Part shown: in pieces, positions 1 through 6,810 of the stretch
How positions within the stretch are numbered: position 1 is the first letter of the stretch
How the letters are laid out: every line of letters starts with the position of its first letter
Assembly: GCA_039815505.1 (NCBI GenBank)
Contig: JBCBZE010000152.1
Location: 1-8,010, forward strand
Direction: 5' to 3'
Length of the DNA stretch: 8,010 bases
Origin: CANLWN01 sp039815505
GTDB lineage: Bacteria > Bacteroidota > Bacteroidia > Flavobacteriales > Flavobacteriaceae
Position numbers and translations under genes: made by a program
The notes under the pieces: generated by a model
The model's input: the letters and a program-made list of their open reading frames with translations, nothing else
Database searches by the model: none
What the model was told of the DNA's origin: nothing

Positions 1-104
1 AAAAAGGAAATATCCGGATTACCGGAATAGGCCAGCTCCTGGGCGAACATTCCCAAACTCATTAGGAATAGCAGTAACGCACTATGTAGTTGTAATACCT
101 TCAT
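1..104 (-). CDS. Exported protein, N-terminal fragment, probable YaiO-like TPR/outer-membrane beta-barrel protein
   Basis: Only the first 34 codons are in the window; the gene runs off the left edge. The ATG (104..102) overlaps the stop of the upstream gene as ATGA, which fixes the start by translational coupling. The peptide has a clear Sec signal: a Lys near the start (MKVLQLHS), a hydrophobic core (ALLLFLMSLGMF) and a probable cleavage site after Ala in FAQE. The mature part begins QELAYSGNPDISF. From memory of the family, flavobacterial YaiO-type proteins (periplasmic TPRs followed by an outer-membrane beta-barrel) often begin in this way, and a TPR-bearing envelope protein and a glycosyltransferase lie just upstream. 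An exported product is well supported. The YaiO assignment is an inference from a very short stretch; another periplasmic or outer-membrane protein is possible. Confidence 0.6.
   Translation of the reverse strand, partial: MKVLQLHSALLLFLMSLGMFAQELAYSGNPDISF
101..104 (-). promoter_or_regulatory. ATGA stop/start overlap (translational coupling)
   Basis: The TGA ending the LtaS-like/TPR gene (103..101) shares two bases with the ATG of the exported protein (104..102). There is no convincing Shine-Dalgarno sequence in front of it. This arrangement usually means that ribosomes finishing the first gene re-initiate on the second, which favours linked amounts of the two envelope proteins. Confidence 0.7.
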
Positions 105-2494
105 TGATAGGTAGTGGATGTTAAATACGCTTCTAGTTTAGAATCGCTATAAAAATTTGTTGTGTTTTCGGGGGTATTGGATTTAAGCTTTAGATAGGCT
201 CTTGATAATTTCTTTTTAATGTCTTTATCCTCAATACCATTGCGCACGATCAATTTATAAAGTGCCAGGGCCTCGTTGTCCCTGTCCGACCAAAAATAGA
301 CATCCAAGAGTGCCGCATACCCGTCCGAATAGGTAGGGTACTTTCTTATGGCTTCCCTTAAAATCTGTACGGCGGTTTCGTACTTCCCCTGCCATGCGTT
401 TATCCTGCCCATTAGTATTTCGGTATCTGCATGTCCCGGTATTTTTGTTAGGATGTACCTGCATAAAAGCAGGGCCCTCTCCTTATCACCATCAAAGGCC
501 AGACTTCTTGCCGTGTCATACGCATTGTCAAAATCGTCCCCATTGAAAACGCTATTGATCCAAATAATTTGGTCCTTTGCAAAATTGGCATCTACCCTTT
601 TGAACATATCCAAAGCGGGTGGAATTAACTTATTCTCCGCGATGACATATTTGTTGATGGCCTTGAACCGTTTAAAATCCTGTTTTAATTGTACAATGGA
701 CTCCTCTTCATCTATCTCCCTTAGGCCAAGGTGTTCATCCATTTGGTACACCGAACTTCCCGATACCAAGTATTCCCCTTGAATAAAATCCCGGATATTT
801 TTCTTGTTCCTAAACAGTGGAATCGTTTTGGTGGAATCAAAAACACTTGTTGCTATAAGGTCCTTGCCCAACCATGATGTTTCTAATGGGAACTTCATCT
901 CATAGTTTTTGTCCAACAGGGCTATCAAGGATGGAAGTACATCTGCATGCGATGCCAGGGTGTTTATTTTTGTGGGGGATTTTACCAAAGGGCTATATAT
1001 GAACAAGGGCACTTTGTACCGATCCAAATCGGTACGATGTGGTAAGTCCGTACTGTTATGACTTCCGGTTATAATAAAAATCGTATTTCCAAATTCCGGC
1101 CGGTCCCTAAACGAATCAAAGAAGCCCTTAAGTGCCTGGTCCGCATACAGCAGACTGGCAAATATTTCCTTGTTCTTCCCCACCAATCGCTTAGACCTAT
1201 CCCTCATTTTGGATGTTGCTACAATACGCGACACCCTGTCCTCGAGAGCTCCACGGTCCGGTACCAAAAAAGGCCTCTTGGTGCTTAAGGTCAAAAACAC
1301 CTCTAGGCGTGGTTTTTTGTCTTGAACCGGGTCGCTATACCATTTCCTAAAGAGCTCTTTATCCGGATAACCCAATGAAAACCCTGCAGCATCCTCTTCC
1401 TGCATTTGATAATCCGCACCAAAGCTTTTCTTATCCAATAGGTAGTCCACCCTTTCTTCATCCAGGAATTTATCCAAATGTCCTAAAGCACTATTTCCCC
1501 CGTAGTTAAAAGCGCTTACATAGCCATTGTTTTTTAATATGGCGAACAGTGTGTTCCTTCGTATAGAGTTATCGGCATAGGTGAATCCATCTTTCCCAAA
1601 GGGCAGTGATCCGAATATACTGGGCAAGGCCGCATCCCTTTCACCACTATTGCTTAAATAATTGGTCCAATACAAGGATTGCGTGGCGAGGGAGTCCAAA
1701 AAAGGTGTAAAACCCTTATAAATTGCTCTATCCCCTACAAAATCCGCCCCTAAACCGGTCACTATCAAAAAGACCAAGTTGGGTTTTTCCGCTTTGAGTT
1801 GCATGTAGGGCCCCAATACATCGTTTTGAGCATAGGTTGTAAGTAAAGGATATTCCTTATCACCCTCATAGGGGTTAAAATCCAGGGCATCCTGTATAAT
1901 ACTGGTCATTAAATGTTGTGTCTTGTTTTCGTTGATGGGTTTTTTGTTAGATGTCAAGGTGGCGAGGAAAAGTCCAAACAGCAAAATGGTAAAAGGGTAC
2001 ATCTTACTAATAGCGTTATACAGGGAGGCCGATACCCTATTAAAAAAGTAAAATAAAGACCCAAGAATGGCGGAAGCCAAAAGCACTATTAGAAAAATAG
2101 TCGTAAGATGACCGGCACTTGATAGGTGGAAAATTTCCAATCCCAAAATTTCATAATGGGTTACATAGTACTCTATCAACAAGGTTTCCAAAACCAATAG
2201 GGATACCAGTACAACTCCAGAAAACTTAAAGCCAAAACTGGGCTTTTTGTTTTCCAAAAGATTAAATAAAAACACTAGGATCAACGACGTAACCGATGTA
2301 AAACCAAGCTGGTGCACCAAAAGAAGAAGCAAGCTCTTGTTTACAAAACCATCTAACACGCCACTTAGATACAAACGGAAGTATTGATACACGGAAAGCA
2401 CCACCAAACAAAAGAAAAAAGCAAAGGCCAAGCGAATAAAATCCTTTAAGGTTTTTCGCTGGGTACGCATAGCTATGTTACTTTGTACTTCCAT
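101..2494 (-). CDS. LtaS/sulfatase-fold inner-membrane protein with C-terminal TPRs, probable pseudoenzyme
   Basis: With the ATG at 2494 the protein has 797 residues. Five hydrophobic segments (about 18-38, 54-79, 91-112, 126-150, 166-182) match the membrane layout of lipoteichoic acid synthase-type proteins. An extracytoplasmic alkaline phosphatase/sulfatase-superfamily domain follows (about 239-530), recognisable from NLVFLIV, GFTPFLDSLA, ALPSIFGSLPFG, VPLFIYSP and SHADVLPSLIALL. About three TPR-like helical pairs follow (about 657-754). Active members of this fold use a Glu and an Asp-His pair to hold metal and a Thr nucleophile. Here the equivalents read VTGLG, GERD and TGSH, so the Glu, Thr and Asp appear lost and only the His remains. 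The usual His-x-Pro site reads TKRPF. A binding or scaffold role is therefore likelier than phosphoglycerol or phosphoethanolamine transfer. A TTG at 2512 would add six residues, and an ATG at 2470 would remove eight. Confidence 0.87.
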   Translation of the reverse strand: MEVQSNIAMRTQRKTLKDFIRLAFAFFFCLVVLSVYQYFRLYLSGVLDGFVNKSLLLLLVHQLGFTSVTSLILVFLFNLLENKKPSFGFKFSGVVLVSLLVLETLLIEYYVTHYEILGLEIFHLSSAGHLTTIFLIVLLASAILGSLFYFFNRVSASLYNAISKMYPFTILLFGLFLATLTSNKKPINENKTQHLMTSIIQDALDFNPYEGDKEYPLLTTYAQNDVLGPYMQLKAEKPNLVFLIVTGLGADFVGDRAIYKGFTPFLDSLATQSLYWTNYLSNSGERDAALPSIFGSLPFGKDGFTYADNSIRRNTLFAILKNNGYVSAFNYGGNSALGHLDKFLDEERVDYLLDKKSFGADYQMQEEDAAGFSLGYPDKELFRKWYSDPVQDKKPRLEVFLTLSTKRPFLVPDRGALEDRVSRIVATSKMRDRSKRLVGKNKEIFASLLYADQALKGFFDSFRDRPEFGNTIFIITGSHNSTDLPHRTDLDRYKVPLFIYSPLVKSPTKINTLASHADVLPSLIALLDKNYEMKFPLETSWLGKDLIATSVFDSTKTIPLFRNKKNIRDFIQGEYLVSGSSVYQMDEHLGLREIDEEESIVQLKQDFKRFKAINKYVIAENKLIPPALDMFKRVDANFAKDQIIWINSVFNGDDFDNAYDTARSLAFDGDKERALLLCRYILTKIPGHADTEILMGRINAWQGKYETAVQILREAIRKYPTYSDGYAALLDVYFWSDRDNEALALYKLIVRNGIEDKDIKKKLSRAYLKLKSNTPENTTNFYSDSKLEAYLTSTTYQ
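233..526 (-). repeat. TPR-like repeats at the C-terminus of the LtaS-like protein
   Basis: About three degenerate 34-residue helix-turn-helix units can be read. They start near AYDTARSLAFDGDKERA, ADTEILMGRINAWQGKYETA and DGYAALLDVYFWSDRDNEA. Each has the small/large residue pattern of TPRs, with conserved Ala, Gly/Ser-Asp and a Pro or Asn-Gly at the unit end. They resemble the TPR part of YaiO-type proteins. By the membrane layout they lie in the periplasm, where TPRs of exopolysaccharide systems (PgaA, AlgK, BcsC) bind partner proteins or polymer. Confidence 0.75.
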
Positions 2495-2498
2495 GGTC

Positions 2499-3926
2499 CT
2501 ACGCTTTGGCAAATCCTTTCCTGACTTGGGATCCCCAGCCGGACTTCACCTTGAATAATTTTTTATAATTCCCCCGAATGGCCGCCCACACCACAATAGG
2601 GTGAAAGTAAAACGGCTCTATGATGGCACAGAACATCAACAATAAAATATCCTTGGTCTTCTTGTATTCATTATAGGAGTAGACATCCCATAGAATGGCA
2701 TAAAACGAAAACATGACCGAAAAGGAATACACCGTAAAGGTTATGGCGATAAAGAAATCCCAATTCAATATGCCCAGATAATAAAAAAGAATGACCGTAA
2801 AGAAGCCGAAAAACTCTAATATTGGCGCTAACCATTCATAGAAAAACCAGTATGGGTAGCTTAGCATGCCCAATCTACCATACTTGGGATTAAAGAACAT
2901 GTCTTTGTGCTTATAAAGGGTTTCCAAGTTTCCCCGGGCCCATCTATCCCTTTGATTAATCAATATTTTGGTACTCTCCGGAACTTCCGTCCAACATAGC
3001 GGGTCGGGAATATACTCTATGGTATATGGTAGTTTTTGATCGTGCATATACCTTCTCATCTTAAAAACAATTTCCATATCCTCGCCCACGGTGCCCGTAT
3101 CGTATCCGCCAACGGCCAAGGCAATTTCCCTTTCAAAGAACCCAAAGGCTCCCGAAATAATCAAAAGGCTGTCTATTCTACCCCACGCCATTCTTCCTAA
3201 AATGAAGGAGCGGGTATATTCCAATAGTTGAAACTTGGCAAGCCAATTCTTGGGCAAACGTATCTCTTGCAGCTTTCCACCATCTATAACACAGGAGTTG
3301 GCTATACGTATGACCCCACCAACGGCCACGACCCGTTTCTTGGATCGCTGATAGAACGATTTGACCACGTGCAACAGGGCATCTGGCAATAAAAGACAAT
3401 CTACGTCTATACAACCCACATATTTGTTTTCCGAGAGTTGAATTCCCGTGTTCAAGGCATCTGATTTCCCCCCATTTTCCTTATCTATGACCGTAAGCTT
3501 GGAGAAAGATGAATGTTTGGATTTGTAGATGCCGCGTATGGGCTTGGATTTCCATTCCGGGTCTATTTTCCGATCTATTTTTACCAGATCATAGGCCTCT
3601 ATCATTTTTTCCAAAGTATCGTCCTTGCTACCATCATTGACCACCATAACCTCAAAGTTCACATAGCGCAAGGACAACAGCGAACGTATGTTTTCTACAA
3701 TGGTCATCCCTTCGTTGTATGCAGGGGCAATTATGGTAATACTGGGTGCCAATGGAGATGCCATAATCTTGGAAAGGTCCCCAAAGCTATTTTTATTCTT
3801 GTAATGCAGCGAATTACGGGTAGATAAATAACCCATTATCGTGAACATGGAGAACAGGACCACTGTAAACACCAAAAAAACAATGTTTATAAACTCCAAC
3901 AAAATATTGAACACGCCGCTATCCAT
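2499..3926 (-). CDS. Processive membrane-bound family 2 glycosyltransferase (polysaccharide synthase)
   Basis: This 475-residue protein is close to the usual length of PgaC/NodC/hyaluronan-synthase-like enzymes. One N-terminal TM segment (about 8-32) is followed by a cytoplasmic GT-A domain with every expected motif: APAYNEG (67-73), DGS (98-100), NGGKSDALN (151-159), the metal-binding DVD (174-176), the acceptor-site GED (281-283) and QRDRW (325-329), the QxxRW motif of processive synthases. Three TM segments follow (about 365-385, 387-412, 427-450) that would form the translocation channel. The predicted role is polymerising a sugar-nucleotide-derived chain and moving it across the inner membrane. 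The sugar cannot be told from sequence. No C-terminal PilZ domain is present, unlike bacterial cellulose synthase: only about 25 basic residues follow the last TM. The ATG at 3926 lies inside the end of the HEAT gene (8-nt overlap), and the next gene starts 4 nt after the stop. Confidence 0.93.
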   Translation of the reverse strand: MDSGVFNILLEFINIVFLVFTVVLFSMFTIMGYLSTRNSLHYKNKNSFGDLSKIMASPLAPSITIIAPAYNEGMTIVENIRSLLSLRYVNFEVMVVNDGSKDDTLEKMIEAYDLVKIDRKIDPEWKSKPIRGIYKSKHSSFSKLTVIDKENGGKSDALNTGIQLSENKYVGCIDVDCLLLPDALLHVVKSFYQRSKKRVVAVGGVIRIANSCVIDGGKLQEIRLPKNWLAKFQLLEYTRSFILGRMAWGRIDSLLIISGAFGFFEREIALAVGGYDTGTVGEDMEIVFKMRRYMHDQKLPYTIEYIPDPLCWTEVPESTKILINQRDRWARGNLETLYKHKDMFFNPKYGRLGMLSYPYWFFYEWLAPILEFFGFFTVILFYYLGILNWDFFIAITFTVYSFSVMFSFYAILWDVYSYNEYKKTKDILLLMFCAIIEPFYFHPIVVWAAIRGNYKKLFKVKSGWGSQVRKGFAKA

Positions 3927-6423
3927 TGAATCTATCCATTATTCGTGTGGAAAAGGAAACGATGCTCTCCAAAAAGGAATTGGGTTGCGTGGTTTCTCCT
4001 TCCACCTCTATTTGTACTTCAATTTCCCTTACATCCGTCTCTTCCAAAGACATTTGCTTTTCATGGAACTCCTGTGTAAGCTCAAAATCTATATCCAGGA
4101 AACTCGGCTTTGACGGCTTTATTTCCAATGCATCCAACAGAAAACAGAACTCCAGTGGCATTAGTCCATTCTTACCGGTATAGATATCTTCTTCGACTGT
4201 TTCCCGATGAGGATCTACCGTTCCCTTACTCTCTTCAAAGGCGACCTCAAAGGAATGGTCCAGGGGATCGTTAAAATCTATTTCCATGGATTGCATTGCC
4301 GTTTCAGAAACATCTGAATCTGTCGTAAAACCATATACTTTGGCATTGGAAATTTGGGCTTCCAAGATTATTTTTACCTCCCTTGCCCTATCCCTGATTC
4401 TTTTTTCCGAATGATTTAGGAGCGTACATAAAAAATGAATTTCCTTTTCATCGCCCAATGCTTCAATTTCATCCAATAACATTAATTTTGAATTAGCATC
4501 GCCGGCGTAAAAGAGTTGTTTAAATACACTACTGCCCCTAAAATCAGAACATTCCATTACCCTGTGCTCCTCGGGGATATAGATGTAGTTCTTACCCGAC
4601 AAATCATTCAATATTTCTAGCGCCCTATCACGGATTACTGTATTATCCTCTAACATAACGATCTCCATCAAAAGCGGTAATTCTCTTTTATCCCCTACAT
4701 CCTCAATGGTATCCAATAAGAGTATTTTGTTATACCTATCCTTATCAAAGTATAGTTGCTTGAATACACTTTCCGAATATATTTGAACATCAGATGATTC
4801 CTCATTGCCCAAGTTGGGCTCCTCTACGGGTACGGGCGGTTCTTCATTATCCACTACGAGGGGCAAAAAGCTCCAAGGTGCATCATCGGCATAGGCGCTC
4901 CCCGTTTGGCGCAATTCCGGCCCTCCTATATTTTCATCCAAGGTATCGTTGGAGACCTCCAGCTCAAGGGGTTCCGTACTATCGACTACCAAGGGTAAAA
5001 AATCGAAACTAATGGCTTCTTCCCCTAAATCCTGCGTTTCAAGCAAATCATCAAACTCCAGAATAATCTCATCCATTGCTTTTTTGGGATAGGGGCAAAC
5101 AATCTCCTCTTCCTGCACATCCATGGATAAAAGTGCATTATCATTTATTGGCGTATTCCCATTGACCTCCCTTGTATCTTCGCCCGCGGAAATAACCTCG
5201 GCTTCCATTACTTCTATGTGCGATACCGACAACCCACTTATTTCGGTTGTAATAATTTCTTCAGACACGACTTTGTGCTGCGATAAGACTTCGAAAGATT
5301 CTGTTTCAAGTTTGTCTTCCAAGCTAGCGATAAATGCCTGATCTAGACCTGTATCCATACCTTCGGTAGGCATAATGGTCTCCGGTGATATTTCATTGAT
5401 AGCACTTAAAGCTTTGCTTACCACAATGAAGTTATTTTCTTTATTTTGAACAGATTGCAAAAAATCTATATCTTTTTCCTTTCCTAAAAATCCTATGGCA
5501 TCCAATGCTAAAAGCTTGATATCCACATTGCATTTCCAGAAGATACTTTTTAAGGTTTCGAGCGCCTCAAAAACACAAAATTCCTTTATACAACCAATGG
5601 CTTCCGTCTTAATTTGATTGTCCCTATGTTTTACCAATTTAATGATGGAGGCGTTTGCATCGTTCTGATTATAATACTTGATAAGCCTAAGGGCAAACAG
5701 CACCACATCTTTGTTCTTTGAAGTAAGCCAAGCCCTAAACTTTGGTGGTTGAAAATCTTCAAAATTTCGAATAACGTCCAACAGTTTAAGCTGTTGCCAT
5801 TCCGATATTCTATACCGAGTGGTATCCAAAAAGTAATTTATTCCTTCGTGCTTCAAGGTAACCGTAGCTATTTCCGCTTGTTTCCGGATTACCCCCCTTC
5901 TATCGTTAATGAAGTTTGTAATAAATCCGTAGGACTCGGGCACTTGCATTTTGGTAAGTTCCAAAATACCTTTGGACACTACTTCCCAACGCCAACTTTT
6001 AAGCTTGGAAAAAGCATCTTTATGCAATCCAAGGTCCCGATACAACTTAAAAAGCCGCTGTAAGGTTTCCCCGGAGACGTCTTTTTGAAGATCTAAGAGG
6101 ATCTCTGATAAAATCTTTCTATTGAAGTCATCTTTTAAAAGCTCCCTAATCTCAATTTTTAGGTTTATATAACTGCTTTTTTCATCTTTTGGGGCGTGGT
6201 CTTCATGAAAAAGAAATTCACTGACCATCGGGGCCAATTCCCTTTTACGCGCTACAATCTTTCTTGCCTTGGAGGTCAGTCGGTTTCGGAAAAAGAAGAT
6301 ACAGGCAAAATACACCGCCCCAAGCCCAACGAACAGGATAGAAAGATCCCACAAAAGATCGGTATGAATCTTAGGGGAATTAATAAGTGCGTACGTATTA
6401 TATGTTATATTTCCTATCGTCAA
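3919..6423 (-). CDS. Membrane-anchored cytoplasmic HEAT-repeat protein, putative adaptor
   Basis: An 834-residue protein with no enzyme motif that I recognise. A short N-terminal tail precedes one TM segment (about 24-45). The basic stretch after it (RNRLTSKARKIVARKR) places the rest in the cytoplasm by the positive-inside rule. Residues about 100-345 form HEAT-like helical pairs (for example IKLVKHRDNQIKTEAIGCIKEF and KLLALDAIGFLGKEKDIDFL). A strongly acidic, probably disordered stretch follows (351-550), then two related helical modules (551-605 and 631-687), another acidic region, and an amphipathic C-terminal helix. HEAT repeats generally bind proteins. Its position between a receiver gene and a glycan synthase suggests a link from the phosphorelay to the synthase, which is inference. 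The start is TTG at 6423, overlapping the receiver stop as TTGA; the first ATG in frame comes at residue 66, after the TM segment, so the upstream TTG is preferred. Confidence 0.85.
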   Translation of the reverse strand: MTIGNITYNTYALINSPKIHTDLLWDLSILFVGLGAVYFACIFFFRNRLTSKARKIVARKRELAPMVSEFLFHEDHAPKDEKSSYINLKIEIRELLKDDFNRKILSEILLDLQKDVSGETLQRLFKLYRDLGLHKDAFSKLKSWRWEVVSKGILELTKMQVPESYGFITNFINDRRGVIRKQAEIATVTLKHEGINYFLDTTRYRISEWQQLKLLDVIRNFEDFQPPKFRAWLTSKNKDVVLFALRLIKYYNQNDANASIIKLVKHRDNQIKTEAIGCIKEFCVFEALETLKSIFWKCNVDIKLLALDAIGFLGKEKDIDFLQSVQNKENNFIVVSKALSAINEISPETIMPTEGMDTGLDQAFIASLEDKLETESFEVLSQHKVVSEEIITTEISGLSVSHIEVMEAEVISAGEDTREVNGNTPINDNALLSMDVQEEEIVCPYPKKAMDEIILEFDDLLETQDLGEEAISFDFLPLVVDSTEPLELEVSNDTLDENIGGPELRQTGSAYADDAPWSFLPLVVDNEEPPVPVEEPNLGNEESSDVQIYSESVFKQLYFDKDRYNKILLLDTIEDVGDKRELPLLMEIVMLEDNTVIRDRALEILNDLSGKNYIYIPEEHRVMECSDFRGSSVFKQLFYAGDANSKLMLLDEIEALGDEKEIHFLCTLLNHSEKRIRDRAREVKIILEAQISNAKVYGFTTDSDVSETAMQSMEIDFNDPLDHSFEVAFEESKGTVDPHRETVEEDIYTGKNGLMPLEFCFLLDALEIKPSKPSFLDIDFELTQEFHEKQMSLEETDVREIEVQIEVEGETTQPNSFLESIVSFSTRIMDRFNG
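4363..4533 (-). repeat. Second copy of a duplicated HEAT-like module
   Basis: Residues 631-687 of the HEAT protein run from SSVFKQL to EVKIIL. They repeat the module at residues 551-605 and keep SVFKQL, LLDEIE, GDEKE and IRDRA. The copies are clearly diverged, so the duplication is not recent. About 25 residues separate them. Confidence 0.8.
4609..4773 (-). repeat. First copy of a duplicated HEAT-like module
   Basis: Residues 551-605 of the HEAT protein run from ESVFKQL to RDRALEIL. They align with residues 631-687 almost without gaps. The shared core is SVFKQL, then a Lys followed by Leu/Ile-Leu-Leu-Asp-x-Ile-Glu, then GDxxE, and finally IRDRA. The likeness points to a tandem duplication inside the gene. 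Confidence 0.8.
4849..4875 (-). repeat. Short linear motif WSFLPLVVD, copy 2
   Basis: Residues 517-525 of the HEAT protein read WSFLPLVVD, the second copy of the motif in the acidic linker. A looser third relative may be PLEFCFLLD near residues 756-764, but that one is uncertain. Confidence 0.75.
4981..5007 (-). repeat. Short linear motif FDFLPLVVD, copy 1
   Basis: Residues 473-481 of the HEAT protein read FDFLPLVVD inside the acidic linker. A near-identical nonapeptide occurs 44 residues later. The codons differ at several places (TTA CCC TTG here against TTG CCC CTC there), so the peptide appears to be kept for its sequence. An island of hydrophobic residues in a disordered acidic region fits a docking motif. 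Confidence 0.75.
6420..6423 (-). promoter_or_regulatory. TTGA stop/start overlap deciding a TTG start
   Basis: The TGA stop of the receiver gene (6422..6420) overlaps a TTG (6423..6421) that opens the HEAT gene frame. No ATG lies upstream of the predicted TM segment, and no Shine-Dalgarno sequence is visible. The overlap mirrors the ATGA junction at the left end of the window and supports coupled translation of receiver and HEAT protein from a rare start codon. Confidence 0.6.
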
Positions 6424-6794
6424 TATACTTTATTAAGTTCTCTGCCTACCCTGACAAGCAACTCCGTAGGGCTAACCGGTTTCGATATAAAATCATTTGC
6501 CCCAAGCTCAAAAGCGCTTAAGACATTTTCCTCATTACCGGCAGAGGATATAATGATTATAGGGATATTGGATTGCAGCTCTTTACGAACAAAATCAATA
6601 AGTTCTATCCCTGAGAAGTAAGGCATCATAATATCACTTACAATGATATCCGGAACCCGACCTCCCAAAAACTCCTTTACCTGTCTACCGTCATGAACCA
6701 GATCTACTTGATAGCCACCTTTTTCAAGACGATAGCTTAACAACGAGGCCAATAGCTCATCATCTTCCGCCAACAACAGCCTTTTCCTTTCCAT
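6420..6794 (-). CDS. Single-domain response regulator (CheY-like receiver)
   Basis: A complete 124-residue receiver with no output domain. The acidic pocket is E10-D11-D12, the phosphoacceptor is D54 in SDIMMP, the switch Ser is in IISSAG (83-84), and the conserved Lys is K105 in ISKPVSP. All residues needed for phosphorylation are present. It lies 16 nt after the hybrid kinase gene, whose last domain is an HPt, so it is the obvious final acceptor of a kinase-receiver-HPt-receiver relay. With no DNA-binding or enzymatic domain it should act by binding a protein; the gene coupled to it, for the HEAT protein, is the natural candidate partner, though that is inference. The ATG at 6794 is well placed, and the ERKRLLLAEDD opening is typical of the family. 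Confidence 0.95.
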   Translation of the reverse strand: MERKRLLLAEDDELLASLLSYRLEKGGYQVDLVHDGRQVKEFLGGRVPDIIVSDIMMPYFSGIELIDFVRKELQSNIPIIIISSAGNEENVLSAFELGANDFISKPVSPTELLVRVGRELNKVY

Positions 6795-6810
6795 TCATCT
6801 ATTTTTCTAT

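Noticed and set aside
348..782. Open frame of 144 codons on the plus strand
   Set aside because: It lies wholly antisense to the LtaS-like/TPR gene, whose domains and TPRs are clear in its own frame. The plus-strand peptide shows no recognisable domain.
2510..2512. TTG as the start of the LtaS-like protein (14-nt overlap with the glycosyltransferase)
   Set aside because: An ATG 18 nt further on, 4 nt after the glycosyltransferase stop, is simpler and costs only six basic residues. The TTG cannot be excluded.
3178..3414. Second minus-strand frame inside the glycosyltransferase gene
   Set aside because: It overlaps the DVD and adjacent catalytic region in another frame and gives a peptide with no structure or motif.
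2499..3926. Calling the glycosyltransferase cellulose synthase, hyaluronan synthase or PgaC by name
   Set aside because: The motifs show a processive GT2 enzyme but do not reveal the sugar, and no PilZ domain, PgaD or deacetylase is seen in the window.
4849..5007. The FLPLVVD pair as a mobile or recombination repeat
   Set aside because: The likeness is at the peptide level, with different synonymous codons and no flanking inverted or direct repeats, so it is a protein motif.
6196..6621. Open frame of 141 codons on the plus strand across the receiver/HEAT junction
   Set aside because: It is antisense to two well-supported genes and its peptide resembles no family I know. The receiver motifs on the minus strand settle the coding strand.
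6795..6810. Promoter or terminator between the kinase and receiver genes
   Set aside because: The gap is only 16 nt, with no hairpin and no room for a Bacteroidota -33/-7 promoter outside coding sequence.
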